This document shows, in pieces, positions 13,101-28,100 of a stretch of 64,000 bases of DNA. The position numbers and the translations under genes were made by a program. Positions within the stretch are counted from its first letter, which is position 1. Each line of letters opens with the position of its first letter. Source of the DNA: Channa striata (lineage: Eukaryota; Chordata; Actinopteri; Anabantiformes; Channidae); the NCBI GenBank assembly GCA_033026295.1, contig CM065175.1, forward strand, positions 23,012,837-23,076,836, written 5' to 3'. The notes under the pieces are model-generated. The model did no database searches. It was not told where the DNA came from and saw nothing but the letters and a program-made list of their open reading frames with translations.

Positions 13101-16100
13101 GTGAGTCACGTGACAGACGTCGTGGTCTGAAAGTAAGCATGTCTTCTCACATATTTCTAAATTCTTGCAGCCTGCTTTTAATAGAGTTTGAGCATCAAGT
13201 CACTTAGTCAGCACGTAAACAATGAAATACTTTTTCCCCAAAAAACATCCCAGCGATGTACAAACTTGCATGTTAGTGCTGGGAAACGAACCTTCTCTAG
13301 TGAACGTATGTGACTTCGTTGCACATGCACACGTCAGGAAAATCACCTTGTTCAGAAAATAAAACTAATTAAACATTTAAAAGGAGCTAGATCATTTTTT
13401 TAATCTCCTCTGACAAATAATTATTGACAGCGTCTAAATCATTTCACTTTTCAGCTTCACCACCTCAGTCAAAGAGTCCTACTCGCATCCTTACGACCAT
13501 GTGACAGAGGAGCCCTGCTCGGACCCTCGGACCTCCTACAGATGCGTCCGTCACAGGTACGAGCAACGTGACGACTGTTTCCGCAGTTGGACCGACTCTG
13601 TGTTTCAAGCCGTGCAGGGTCAAAGCGTCTGGTTGGACTGTTTCTCTTTCAGGATCATCTACAAAACAGCGTACAGGCAGGCGGTGAAGACGGACTACCG
13701 CAAGAGGTACCAGTGCTGTCCGGGATATTACGAGAGCAGAGACAAATGCGTCCGTAAGTAACTGTGGAAACCGTTTAACTCGGCTCATTCCTCATCGTTA
13801 CTGTAGGGAAGGAAACAGTGGAGGACAACGTGTGGAGAACAGAACAGGAAGTCTACAACTTTAACCTCTGACCCTGATAAACACTTCTCGACTGGATCCA
13901 CTTGTCACATTTTTCGGTTTTAAAGCCAACCCAAGTTGCTTCAGATAACTTCCTTAAATAACCAACAGAAATAAAACAACAATCCGCCCGTGTACACGTC
14001 CTCTATTGATCCAACTGTTTTTATTTCCTGCACTAATCGAGATCCGAGAGACATTATTTATCAGGATCTCCTTTGTTGTTTTATATAAAATGCTCCATTT
14101 AATACTTCAGTTGCATGGCAACATAACCACAGGTGCACATTTGCACACCGACACACACCACACCTCTGGCTAAACACGGCGGTGCGGTGCCTGAACACGT
14201 TAATGATGGAGGAATGCTATCGGCAGTAATGAAGTGCAATGCCCGAGTGACAGCGGAGGTTGCGGTTTGCACACCGACGCGTCGCTCTCACTCTCTGTAA
14301 GAGATTCCAACCAGCATGAGACTGGAATTACCAAAATGATGGGTTCGGGTTCTGCTGAGATCCTCACGCTGACAAAACACAGCACTGTGTGTACTGGCGT
14401 TATTAGCTGGAATTTCAAACCTTAAATTGTGTGTTTCTGTCATCGAAACCCCTACACGCCCACTGAAACCCCGACCGTCTCCGTAATGTCCGTGTTTTCT
14501 TTTTATTTCAGTTTCAACCATTTTACTTTCATCGACTGAGCATCTGTTAGGGATGGATGAGAACAATGTGGTGCACACTCCACATCATCCATGCATTTCC
14601 ATAAATTCATGTAGCCAAAAGCTATAAATACAGTTGTATACAATTATAAATGTTATATAATTATAAATACACTTTTACTTTTTCATGTCACTTAACCTAA
14701 AACAATAACAATTGTGTCATGTTTGAAACTTTGACGTTCCCACTTACTGTTAAATCTGTCGTAGGTCCCTAAAATACACTTGGTGCAGTTGAACGTGGCC
14801 CCAAACATAAGTGCAGTATTTAAAATAAGTAATAGTTTGTTGAATATTGTCATTTGGAAACACGAACGGCTGCAGCAGCTGTGACACGCGTATAAAAATA
14901 AAGCGTGACCACGCACGGCCTCGCGTCGGTGGGGAAAATTCTACCTTAGCTTCTCATACGTCGCTAGATGAGCTCAGAAACTCCGGGCTGGTAATAACAA
15001 AGGTTCTTCGCTCCGTGCTTGAAAACCTGACAATTTGGAAATAGACGTTTTCCATTCAGGGGAGATAATGTGCGTTTGTGTTTGGGTTTTTGCTGATCCA
15101 CTTTTTCCTCGCAGGCTACACACGCAGCACAAGGTTTCTTTTGTAGGTAAACACAAAAGCCTTTGATTTGACTGAATGAGATGCAAAAAGCCACGCTGAA
15201 GCCCACTGATCACATATTTGAGTTTTATAATTGAAATATCCCCCTTCAACATGTCATCTTTGACTCCTCCTTGATCCACCGTCTGTAATGTGAGTGCGGG
15301 TTTTTTCCCTTAAATACATATAATTTCATCTAATTATACATACCTTCTTTATTTGATGACATGTTAGCTAAGGGTCCCTGAAATTTCTGGCCTAAATCTC
15401 CACACACCTACAACTAGAGAAGAGAAAATAATCAGTGAAAGGATCGTGGTTGCTTGTTATTTTGGAAATGAACATGTGGATATACAGCACACACACATAT
15501 GGCTACAAAACATGAAGAAAAAGTGGAGACATTTCTGGTGGAATTATGAGTCGTCAGTTCGAAGTGCACGTTGGAATTAACTCCATTAACAGCAGAAGCC
15601 TTCCTAACGCTGGCACGCACGCAAGTCAAGGCCTCGGTTTCTGAGAGGAAGCTCTTTGACGGAATGAATGGCATCCAGCACGGACGCTTTGAATTGCATG
15701 GCTGAGCCCAGCTGTCGGGCTGGCAGCTCAAACGCTGGACGACATTTACAGGGCGGGAATGAGACTCAGCGGAACGGGTTGTTGTCTAAATTAAAAACAG
15801 CAAATCATGTGCATTTCAAATATATTTATCAGGCACTTGCTCTTTGATTTTAATAATTATAATTATTATTATTATTATTATTATAGCGGCAATTTTTAGA
15901 GCACGCGGTAACTTGAAGTTCGAAAGGCGACAACACTTGAACACACACACACACACACCGTGGACAAAATCCAAGTCATCTGACAGGATTCTGAGAAACT
16001 ACGCAGGTAAATTGAGCTTTCATCGGATAACTGATTGTGCCGAGAACAATTTGTGGATTTCACTTCTACCCATTTTTTGTTGTTCCACAGTTGCACGTGT

Positions 16101-19100
16101 TTTCTTTGTCCCCTCTATTGTATTACAGCTGTGCACCTAAATATTATTCTGGGCACTTCTGCTCTCCACAGAGCTGCATATGCTTTAAATTGTGTTTCTC
16201 ATCAACAGCCCGCTGCACCAAGGAGTGCGTCCATGGCAGATGTGTGGCTCCCGACCGATGCCAGTGTGAGAGAAGCTGGCGAGGCGACGACTGTTCCAGC
16301 GGTATGAAACGGGCCGTCTTCATACGCTCAGACGTTTCCTCACTCTCTCTCTATTGCTTTTTCCTTCCATTGCCTTCATTGTTTCCCCGCTCCTCAGGTG
16401 TGCGCACACACACACAAACTTCACACGCACAACAGGAAATGACAACTGGCCATTAGTCAAATGGCTGGTCTTCACATAGAACACTCGGCACAGCAGAGGC
16501 CTTTCCAGTGGAAACAACGAGGGAGTGAAACTGCATGTACGGCAATGAATCATGAACGTCAGCCTCTGTCCAGAGAACGGTTTACTCGCCGAGCTGCACC
16601 TCCACGTTTCACTCGCAGTTACCGTTCACAGAGGATAGGTTTTAATTTCCTAACAGTTTTTCGAAAATAGCCTGAAAGAACAAAAGAATCAACTGCAATA
16701 AATGTTTGGATGGTGACATAGTCCAGCAAATGTAACAGGAAGTCAAGGGATATTGGATAATGAAAATAGCCATAGTCCATAAAACAGATTTAGGACAGAG
16801 ACATTAAACCTGCTCCTTCTCTTCGTGGCTTCTTTTGCAAAACCAAACTCGGCGAAAAATGTTATATAATAGTTATTGAAGGCAGCAGCTCCGAACAGTG
16901 AGTCTAACCCTGTTTGTCTTGTATGAAATTTCCAAAGATTCTATCATTTAAACAACGTGGAGTTTGAAACCAGAGCCGCTCTTGCCCTCACTGAGGAGAA
17001 GTTTTCCACTACCTTCAGCCCATTTCGTCGCACTCGGTCGGGTCAACAGTTTGCAGCCCTCCTCCATTTTCCCTCTATTTCTGTGCAGAGAGAAGGAATT
17101 AGCTTTAACGAGTGGCTGCTGATGCCCTGACGGGGGGATGAGGGGAAGTGGAAAATGTTACCCCACTCTCTCGCTTGCGTAGCCCAGCTTCTTCGTCTCC
17201 TCTTACAGTCCCTCTCTCCTCCACTTCTCGCTCACAAACATTTTCTTTGTTTTCACTTGCTCGCTCAGATCTTTTCCTCCTCAAGCCTCGGCTTCACTGT
17301 ATTGTCTTGTCTTTCTGGCAAAGGAACACTTGACATTTCCTGGATGCCTGTGCGTTGAGCTATCATATCACTATGGGAATAAGGACACGGGTTTGAGGTT
17401 TTCAAATCCTTCTCTCCTAGGACTGGATGCCCATGAATATGGAGAGCAGATGGGAGGGGAGCAGCGTGTTCTCACTACTCTTTGCTTTGTGCATGAAAGG
17501 GGACAGAAACTAAAGGGATGAGTTGAGATTGAGCATAGACTGAGCAATATTCACTTTATGTAAACCTCATGTCAAAGCAGAGTTTTTTTTGCTGGATTTA
17601 AAAACAAGCACCGAGAGCTGCTTTCGTAACGTCCAAGACACTATGTGCTGTAGACTTTGGATCCAAGCAAAACCCAAGTCCCTGTTTGGACAATTCACGA
17701 GGGAAAAGAGAAAAATGTTCCCATCCAGCCCCGTGCAATCAGTGAGCATTCTTTACAAGAGAACATGAGCCGAGATGCCAGTTCTGAAACGTGCATCTTT
17801 CAGTGGCTTTACGTGCACATAATATCCCACGATGATGAGATCGCCACAACCGTCTGACAGACTTTAGCTAGTGACTTAAGAGTCACCAAGTAGAGACTGA
17901 AATATCTTTTTGGTTCACATTTACCACACAAACTACAGTTCAGTGAATACAGAACAGTTCGCTGGTGGTAACAAACACAGATACGCTGAAACGTCCGTCC
18001 GTCCATCGTCTGTAACCTCCTCATCCTGCTGTCATTGGGTGAGAGGTGGGGTTCACCCCGAACATCTCAGGGGCGACACAGACAGACAACCACAGACAGA
18101 CAGACATTCACATTAACGTTTGCTGCACAGGCGACGTAGAGCCACTAATAAACATGCACATAAAGACCTTCACTAACACCAAGTAGAACAGGTGGGTTTT
18201 GCATTTCATCCCGGTGACTTATAGGCAAAACAAGCGTAGAGTCATTAATAAAAGAGGCTCAATTGTTGTCAAAAGTGATTCTCTTTTGCTTTAAAGCCAA
18301 CAACATATAACACACACATAGCAGGGGGCCGTAAGGGAAATGGAAAAATACAATGAACTCCACCACGAAAGCAAGTTTATGAGTGTTTTTGATGCAGGTC
18401 ACTCATTGTGGAATGAAAGACTTGCAGTGTGTTTACGTTCAGATAAACAGAGTTTTAATATCGGGTACATTTCACTCATTCACTCATTCACCGTCTGGAG
18501 GCTTCAGCCCTTCATTCGTCCTCTCCCAGCCCTGCAGGTCCTTCAGGCTCCTGCTGTCCTGCCTGTGTAAACACTCTCTCTGCTCGAGCTGAGTTTCTCA
18601 TTACTCAACATGACACGCTCTGGCAGGACCCGTCTCTAATGCCCACTCAGCGAACAAGCAAAGTTCTGATTCCTTTAAACAAAGGAGGCCCGGGGTCCTG
18701 CTCACAGTCAGTGCAATAAACAGTGCAGTCCGGGGCAGCGCGCTCCGCTCCAAACCAAATTTGGCTCTGATCTAACGATTGTCCAAGGATTCAAAGCAGC
18801 AGCAGAGGCAAAGGTGGGGGGGCTGGAGGGGGGTGGACTTGGAACGTGGACACATATGACGTGTAGCTCGGGCCTTGGTGTGCAGTTGACCGCGGACAAG
18901 AATGTCTGTTCTGGTTTCACGGAGGTCAGCGTGAAATCGTTGGCATCGTATTGACTTCGAGAGAAGACAAGCGACACCCGCACATCTGTCCCATCGGTGC
19001 TGTTGGACGTCACATCGTGTCAATGATGTCCGACGCCCGAGACAGTCACCGTTATTAATGAGGATTCTGAAGAATGCACCCGTGACCAATCGCCGCTCTC

Positions 19101-22100
19101 TCGGCAGGCCCAGCTCTCTTCATCATCAGCTGAAATCCAAACCTTGTGTGAATCTCCGCCGCGCACCAACCTCCCGGGGCCGATCCCCGGGCTTCTGTTA
19201 GATTTACCATTGAGAGCCTGTCTGTCTGTGAGCTCCATGCAAATCTGCCTGCCAGTTCGAAACGACTAGCTGGTAACACGACACCTCTGCGCCGAAGGGG
19301 CAGATTTGGATCGACAGAAATGAGGGAGCACTGGGGGGAAATTCACGCTTGTTGTGCATCTCTGTCCTCTGCAAAATTGGACGTAATCTTTGTTTCCATT
19401 TTTATTTTCTATGAAAGGTAAATTGAATTAGGATAAACACAAGCGACCCAAAACGGTGATACTTGCACTGCAAGCGAATGACAATAATTGTGTGTGATCT
19501 TATTTTCTCATTTGGTTTGAGTGTTTTTATGTCAAGCCCAGCACTGCAGGCCGGTTTTGACTCAGTGTTTGGAAAAGCAGGCATATTACTGGAAGCTGAC
19601 TGGTCTGAATCACTGGAAAATGCGGGCAATGAAAGTGAATACCTCCCTGGTGTGAATGTGTGTAGTTGTTTATGTGCATGAGTGGGCCCAGGCCCTGAAA
19701 AAAAAAAAAAAAAAAAACGCATAAATGTTTTGGAGTTCAGAAAAATGAGAAATATCCAAACCTGTTTGTCTTTTCATCTTTCAGACTGTGATGACAAACA
19801 CTGGGGCCCGGGCTGCAGTCAGACGTGCAAGTGTGAGAACGGCGCCTTCTGCGATCCCGCGAAAGGGACGTGTCAGTGTCCTCCGGGCTTCATAGGACGC
19901 CACTGCGAGGAGTCCTGCCCGGCGGGCACCTTTGGAAAGGGTTGTCTGCAGAGGTGCAAGTGTGGGACGGGAGGCGTCTGTGAAAAAGAGACCGGAGAGT
20001 GCAAATGTCGGGACGGATTCACGGGGACATTGTGAGTACGAACAGATATGAGCTCACTGCATGAAGACGTAAGCCGTAAAACGTCTCGCTGGTTTGGAGA
20101 CGAAGACACTAGTCATTTAGGAGCCAGTGTACGACAGCTCGCATCGTATTCATTTGAGTGGACACACGTTTAGCATTAACATCCTAGTTCAATGGAAGCT
20201 GCTTCAGGTCCCGCTCTGCTTGTTTTACACCAGGTGAACACACAGGTGATCAGCAGCAGGTAGAGCAGGCGAAATAAGCAGGGCTGCAACCCTCGACGAC
20301 CTGGCCTTACTTCCTCTGTCCTTCATCAGTGTTCATATCAGCACAGCGGTGGCTTACAGTATGAATGTGGCCTGAATCAAAGTCAAGAATTTACTGTTCG
20401 GGGACCGTGTCCCATATTCCACAACACGCCATTCAATTATTGCTATATCCAAAAAAAAAAGTATTTACAGCTGATCATTCATATAGAGAAATTTAAAAAC
20501 TATCTTAATTTTTCAGTTCTTGACAAGTTATTTGCTTCCGCATCTTGAGTTTTATGTGGAAAACAATCCTTCTACCCCACTGTAACCCATGAGTCACACG
20601 TTACACCCTGTTTTAGACGCCCCTGAGGATGAGTAAGCAATGAAAATTCCTCCACATTAGATATTAGTGGAAACTCTCACATTGCCAGTATAAAAGCACA
20701 GCTCACCACTTTGAGCTAAATAAAAAATATGAAAAAACTGGGAGCTGGCAGCCCTCGTTATGGGATAATGTTCGATGATGAATTGTCTTTTCATGTTATT
20801 TCACCTCCAGGGTGCATTAGCTGATTTCATTTCCCAGCGTTGAATTGTGCTACAGGTAGTTAAAGCCAAAGAATCGGGTTGGTCAAAGACACGTTCCAGT
20901 CATGCTGATGAATCCCACAAAGCGTTTGCGCTGCCAACTCTTACAGTAATAAGGGAGCTACTGTTTCTGTATTATATTTTTCTCTAGCCCCCTTTGTTCT
21001 TTCGAGTTTCTACCACTTTTATACAGATTAGTCCGAATAAAACTTTGTGTGTAAGATACGCAACTTTATAGATACAGGTTTTAGCATTATATTCATGTGT
21101 ACGTGACTGTACTGTTGTACCTCAAATCAGGGCTAATCATACTTTACAGATTAGGATTTGTAATATTAATCATATGCATTGGGACAACGAACTGAAATAT
21201 AGGAGCTCCTTACGTACAGCGTAAGTTCACCTTCCAACATGGTTTGCGGTGATGCTTGAAAAACCAATTCAATAAAAACACTGAACGCAGATATTTTGTT
21301 CTTTTTTACTGTCGAACAAAACATTTACTCAAGTCCTCAGGAATGTCCCAGGACACGAGGAGTGTTTCGGACTAAATTAAGCTGTTGTTAGACATCTTCT
21401 TTAACCTTTTCTGTTCCTCTCCCCAGCTGTGAGAAGACGTGTGACAGGAAATGCCAGGCACGATGCCCCTGCCAGAACGGTGGGATTTGCAAGGGCAAAG
21501 GGGTCTGCGCCTGCCCCCCTGGATGGACGGTATGTTTACGTCTAAGCTCGCGCGGTAATCTTCTTATTATCTCCTCGGGTTGCCAGATTTTGAATTAGGT
21601 CATGTGGTACAGGACAGTATGCCCCAGCTGTCTCTTTTCCTGTCACTCACTGTACCTGAAGACACTTTGAAGGCACCTGTCAGCTCTGGGGACAGTGTTT
21701 TAGTCGTGAGGTTTCTTTGTTTCTTTGAGACGTAAGATGACAGGACCCGATTGTGAGATTGGGTGTCTGGTTCCAGCTTTTGCAGTGATGCACGTTTGCA
21801 ACTTGTCCTTGTGCAGGGTGCCGTCTGCACAGAGCGATGTCCAGAGGGAAGGTTTGGAGCCAACTGTACTGAGGAGTGTCTGTGCCACAACAGCGGCAAA
21901 TGTGGCCCTGAGAGTGGACAGTGCCGGTGTGCCAAGGGCTTCACTGGTAACAGGTGTGTGTGTGTGTGTGTGTCCACTTCCCCGTGTGTCCGTGTGTTGT
22001 GCGTGTCCGTGTGACAGTCTGTGCTTTGCCCTCAGGTGTAATGAGGAGTGTGCTGCCGGCACCTACGGTCAGGACTGTAAAGGTGTGTGCGACTGTGCAA

Positions 22101-25100
22101 ACGGCGCGCGCTGCTACAACATTGACGGAGGCTGTTTGTGCGAGCCCGGGTTCAGCGGCCCGCACTGCAGAGACAGGATGTGCGAAACCGGCAAATACGG
22201 CATGCACTGTGAGCGCACATGTCTGTGTCAGGACAAACACACGCTCAGGTGAGTGGGCGCCGTCGGGAGGAGGAGGGAGAGATAATGTCATTTCTCACGA
22301 GCGAAGCCTCAGTTCTGGCCTCGGCGGAGCTCCTTAAAAGTCCTGGTTTAGTGCTGTTTAGGATTTTTGGATTCAGGCTGTTTTTTCTGGGGGTTAATTC
22401 TTATCTTTGTAGACATGAAGCACTGAAGCAGAATGTTTGGAAGCACTTTCAGCAAAGCTTACGTCTTTCCGCTGAATCTCTTGTAGAATGTAGTTAGGAT
22501 GTTGTCACGTCCTCAGCACCTCATTGCGACGGGCCTGGGAAGCTCATTACTGCCACCTGAGTCCATAAAACAACAAAGAGAAAGCAGATGAAAGAGCTGT
22601 TATCAGACGTCCCACTAAATCAGAAGGACCGTGGTTTCAGTACTGACCGTGAACGCCCCACCGAGGAAACGCAGCTCTTTGCGTCGGTCCCCGAACGTGA
22701 CCCGAGCACGATGACAGGCCCACTACAGCAACAACAGAGAAAATATCCGGTTACACGGATTTGCAGACGTCAGGCTGAGCTAATAACATGTGCAAGAACT
22801 TCCAGGAGGGGTGGAAGGTCCAACGGATGATTTTCCCCACTTTTGAAAAGGTCGACTAATGTTGCCTGTTAACTGGAAAACAATGAACCCGGGTCAAAAT
22901 TACTCCCACAGATGTTTTCACTTTGCCTGATGAGATCTCGGCGTGGCCATTTGCAGCCTGTGCTAAATACCCCCCCCCTTTGTCCTGATGCACCATCATC
23001 ATTCACATTCTTGGCATGTTGACTTTAATGGCCTGGTTGTGTTTGTCTTTATAATTATAATTTTAATAATACATTCTTGGTTATAAAAAGCATTTTAGGA
23101 AGTGCAATCAGTTAGAATGACTGTAAACACCTGGGTGTGCCTGTCAGGAAGTCGTTAGTATATCAGTTATTTTCAGATTCACCAGCTGCAGCGAGGTGTC
23201 AGGAGGCGGATGCAAGCGGCCTGACTGTAATGATGAGGAAACATCCACAGACACAGTCAGTGTTTTCGTGTTTTTGCTGCGATTACATCATCGGTATCTG
23301 CGTTTATGTTGTCCAGCTGCCATCCAATGAAAGGAGAGTGCACATGCCAGCCAGGGTGGGCGGGACTTTACTGTAATGAGACCTGCGCCCTCGGATTCTA
23401 CGGCCACGGCTGCCTGGAGCCGTGTCTGTGTGTGAATGGAGGCGTGTGCGACAGCGCCACAGGCCAGTGTCAGTGTGCGCCCGGGTTCACAGTGAGTTCA
23501 TTTAATTAATCAACCGATTTCCTTTGTTTTCGTATAATCATGGTTGACGTTCGTGTTGTTTGCTGTTTCAGGGGGTTCACTGCGAGCGTCCATGTAAAAG
23601 TGGCACCTATGGCAAAAACTGCTCACTGGAGTGTTCCTGTAAAAACGTTGTTGATTGCTCGCCGATGGACGGGACGTGCTTCTGCAAAGAGGGTAAAGCG
23701 CTTATGATGATTAGGATAAAGTTTTTAATAATTGAGCTGCTGACAGGCCGATGAATGTACGACAAGAGGAACATTAGTGAAGTAACTCGCCATCAACCAA
23801 TCACACGCGGCTGATGTGTTTCTGCAGGCTGGCGAGGAGCGGATTGCTCCACCCCCTGCTCTGAGGGAACCTGGGGCCCGGGATGCAACGCCACCTGTCC
23901 GTGTGCCAACGGGGCAAAATGCAACCCCGCAGATGGATCCTGCACCTGCACAGCCGGCTGGCAGGGAGAGCACTGTGATAAACCGTGTCCCGTAAGTACC
24001 TGGCTTTACGAAGCCAAACACTAAACAGATAAAGTCCCAGACGCCGACTATCACTGCGCAGGAAGTGGAATTTACTGAGCTACCTGCCGGAAAACAAAAC
24101 GCCTAGTAAAACAGAACCTCCAGCCAGTCTTACAAAACACCAATACAGGAAGTAAATCTGCTTTTGTTGTTTCGTTAGGGCCTGAACGTTTTGTCGGTAA
24201 AATCTGTGTAAGCAACAATTTAAAAGGCGAATGGATGAAACGGCAGTAAAATCCTCAGTAATGTCGAACTAAGGCTGCAGAGTTAGAATGAAACGATCCG
24301 ATTCCTCGTGTCAGTCTCCTCCCTTCGCCTCTGTTTGCCTCCCAAAGGATTCCAATATATCCTGGACTTGAGCCACAGCACTGCTAGAAAACACATGGCG
24401 CTTGGGAATAAAAGCACAAACGTCCAGATAAAGATAAAACTGCCCATGTGATCATTCTATAGACAAACGGCTCCCTTTGATTAGACCAGCGCACAAAGCA
24501 TAAGGCCGGTGATCACACAGGACATGTCGGCAGTGACTGGTCGGCCGCTACCATTGACGTCCACACTTTCATTGCTTGCCTCACCCTCTGTACGCTTTAA
24601 TCTGCGTTTTGGACGTGTCCCCGCCTGCCTTTGCCGTGCCAGCCCGCCAGGCCGTCCACGCGGGCGCACGCTGCCAGTGTAGTATTTTGTCTGACTCTGA
24701 CCGAGCTGGCCGAGCGCTGAAGAGATTCCCCTGACAATTCTTTGCCCGTTTGGCATTTGTTCACATATGCAGATGGGCACGTTTGGGCCAGGCTGCCTGA
24801 AGAGGTGCGACTGTGTTCATGCCGACGGCTGCCAGGCTGCCACTGGGGAGTGCCACTGTCTGCCAGGTTGGGGGGGTAAGTGATGACGTCCTTCTGGTGT
24901 CTCTGCCAGCTTGGCTTCGGTATCACAGATAAGTCCGGACTAATACAAATGAGTGAACCTCGGGTGTTGATCCACAACTTCAGGCACCACCAGTCATATT
25001 ATTGCCCATTAACTTACTTTACTTCAGTTACTGTCAATAATTTTTACGTTACACAGAAGATTTGACTGTTATGTTCAGTATTCAACTCAGGTTTGGTTTA

Positions 25101-28100
25101 GAGTTTTTAATTAATCATCCATCATCACAAGGAATAATGTTGTAACAAGGGGCTTTTTGAAAACTGTTTCCATGTTCTCAAGCATGTAGCAACAAAATGT
25201 GGAGAAACTTGTGATGAGGCTGATGTTAAAATTGGGTTTTTATTTTCCAAACCAGTTGTGTTTTTCTTTTAATGCAAAAAAGCTGAAGGATTATTAGTTG
25301 TTTCCTGTTCCATATGCCTGAACTGAGTAACAGGGCTTTTGTCCGTTCTGCTCCTTTTGCATGGAATAAGTTGCAGAAAGACTGGAAACTAACTGAGCTA
25401 ATTTCATTGAGGACCTTTAAGTTCCTGAGGCCGACTCCACAACAAGCCCTTGTTTTTTTTGTAATTTGCTTAATAATTAAAATTTCAAAATTAATAGTTT
25501 TCGTTAACTGTGTAATTTTGTAACAGTGTTTTAGACCTGCTGCCGTCTATCTCAGTCGGGACTAAGAGGTTCTTAAACTTCTGGTTAAACAGAGGTTAAT
25601 AATAACAATAATAATAAATTAACAATCACATAATTGTTGGATTTTTAAGAAGTACGTAAGATTTTCATACATCGGTGGCTTATTGAACATGCCGGTCTTT
25701 GTGAAGCTGTAAGGTATCACTGACAACCAAAGAACAATCTTTAATATATCCAGACCAATTTTAAAGTTATTACTTATGTATTTCTGCAGTGAGTGGATCT
25801 GTAGAATGCAACACATAAACCTTATGGTTTACAGAGCATAAAGTCTGAGGCTGTGTAAAAAACATTTAAAGCAATTTAATTAGAGGACAAAACATAAAAC
25901 CCGGGTTCTTTACAGCTTAGTGTGTTATTAATTAAAACACGAAAGGAAGCTCTCAACATTTGAATGCTTAATTTATTGTAATGTTTTCTGACTCTTCTGA
26001 AGGAAATTAATAAATGTGGGACTTTTCCTTGGCTGGATTAGGGGAGAATTGACGATGTTTATCTTCCGTCCCTGTACCTGCAGCTCCAGCACACGAGCGT
26101 CCGAGCTTCGCTGCTTCATTTTCCTCCTCTCCCCCTTTTTCCCGCCAGGTTCCCGCTGCAGCGAGCCGTGCTCAGAGGGCCTGTGGGGCCGCCACTGTAA
26201 CCAGACCTGCTTCAAGCGTTGCCCCAACAGCGACACGTGCTTAAGGGAAACCGGAGCGTGTGTGTGTCGCCCGGGCTACTGGGGAGGAACCTGTCAGAAC
26301 AGTACGTGTCGTTACCGGCCAGAGTCAGATCCGATCAGAACCAGCACGCTGGACTGACCGTGTGGCGTCTGCCATGGCTCACTCTTTGTCTCTTCCGCCG
26401 GCAGAGTGCAGAGCGGGTACGTACGGGGAGCAGTGTGGCATGTCCTGCCCGTCCTGTGGCCAGTCGTACCACTGCCATCATGTGACAGGAAAGTGCGATT
26501 GCCTGCCTGGATACACGGGACCCAACTGTGATCAAGGTTGGCATCCACACCAACTGCTAAACGCCCCAAAGTCACTGTGTTACTGGGAAAAATACGGAGG
26601 ATAAACATGTTAGAGAATATTCAAAAATATTCCGAAATATTCAGTATTGAGCTTCGGCTTTTACCTGTGACTTCCTGTGTGTTGCAGTTTGTCCAGCAGG
26701 CTCCTATGGCAAACTGTGTTCGGAAGTGTGTGTTAGCTGTGCCAACAACTCCACGTGTGACCACCGCGACGGTCACTGTGAATGTCTGCCTGGCTGGACG
26801 GCTACCGACTGCTCCATACGTGAGTCGGATATTTCTCCAGACCTTAAAGCTAAATTTCACTAGAATTTGCCAGAATTGCAACAGCTCCAATAAATCTTGG
26901 TTTTGCACCGTAGTTACAGTAAATGCTTGTTGCTTGGATCTAGTGTTTGTATGTGTCGTGTTTTCCAGCTTGTAGTCAGGGACGTTTTGGGCCCTTCTGT
27001 ACTCAGACGTGCTCCTGTCCAGCCAACCTCATCTGTGACCGATTTACGGGGAACTGCGTGTGTGAAAATGGAGGAGACGACTGTAAACAAGGTAAAGATG
27101 CAAACAAGTTTCATAAACACTAAGACAGTTTTTCATACTTCACATAATATTAATATATAACGTGAACTGCTGTTTCTGTCTCCTCGCCATCCGCTCTCCG
27201 GCAGAGGCGCCTGAGTTGACGGGGAGCGTTATGGTTCCGCTCTCTCCCGGGGAAAGGGAGTCGTGGGGGGCCATCGGCGGCATCATCGTGCTCGTCATCC
27301 TCGTGGTCCTGCTGCTGGCTCTGCTGCTGCTGTACCGCCGCAGGCAGAAGGACAAGCAGAACAACACGCCAACTGTCTCCTTCTCCACCAGTCGCACCGT
27401 CAACTCCGAATACGCCGTTCCAGGTACAGCGCGCCAAATCTCCCACGGTGCACTGCAGCCGTAAAGATGACAGGAGGAGAGAAAGAACAGACGCAGCGTG
27501 TCAGCGTCACAAACTCCTGCATGCAACCCGTCATATTAGATCACTAAAAGTGCAACATGTGGCATTTATTCATTATATTTATTTACTGGTAATAATTTAA
27601 ATCATTTTCTATTTTTTCTGTTTTTATCGTCAGTGTCCACAGATCATTTCCTTGAGTTGATATGTAGATTTTGCAAATGAAATGATGTACTTTGATGTTT
27701 TTGGTGGTGACAGATTGATTGACCTTGAGTTTATTAATGTTTGTTGTGGCGTACAGATGTTCCTCACAGTTACCACCACTACTACTCCAACCCCAGCTAC
27801 CACACGCTGAGCCAGAACAGGCCCCCGCTGCCGCACCTCCCCAACAACCACGACCGCGGCATCAAGGTGAATGTCGACTTTGTGCAACATCTGGCTGTTT
27901 GTTCATTTATGTGCCATCACCCTGCGTCACCTCGTCTTTGCATCGGTGGTTTTCTGAATCCTACAGAACACCAATAACCAGCTGTTCTGCAGCGTGAAAA
28001 ACACGGAGAGGGAGCGGCGAGGTTTGTTTGGGGTTGAGACCAACGCCACTCTCCCCGCAGACTGGAAACACCACGAGCCCCGCAAAGACTCAGGTCTGTC

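Noticed and set aside
13501..13761. 86-codon plus-strand frame taken as one exon
   Set aside because: It spans pear1 exons 2 and 3 and the open 96-nt intron between them. Consensus splice sites and the EMI pattern show two exons.
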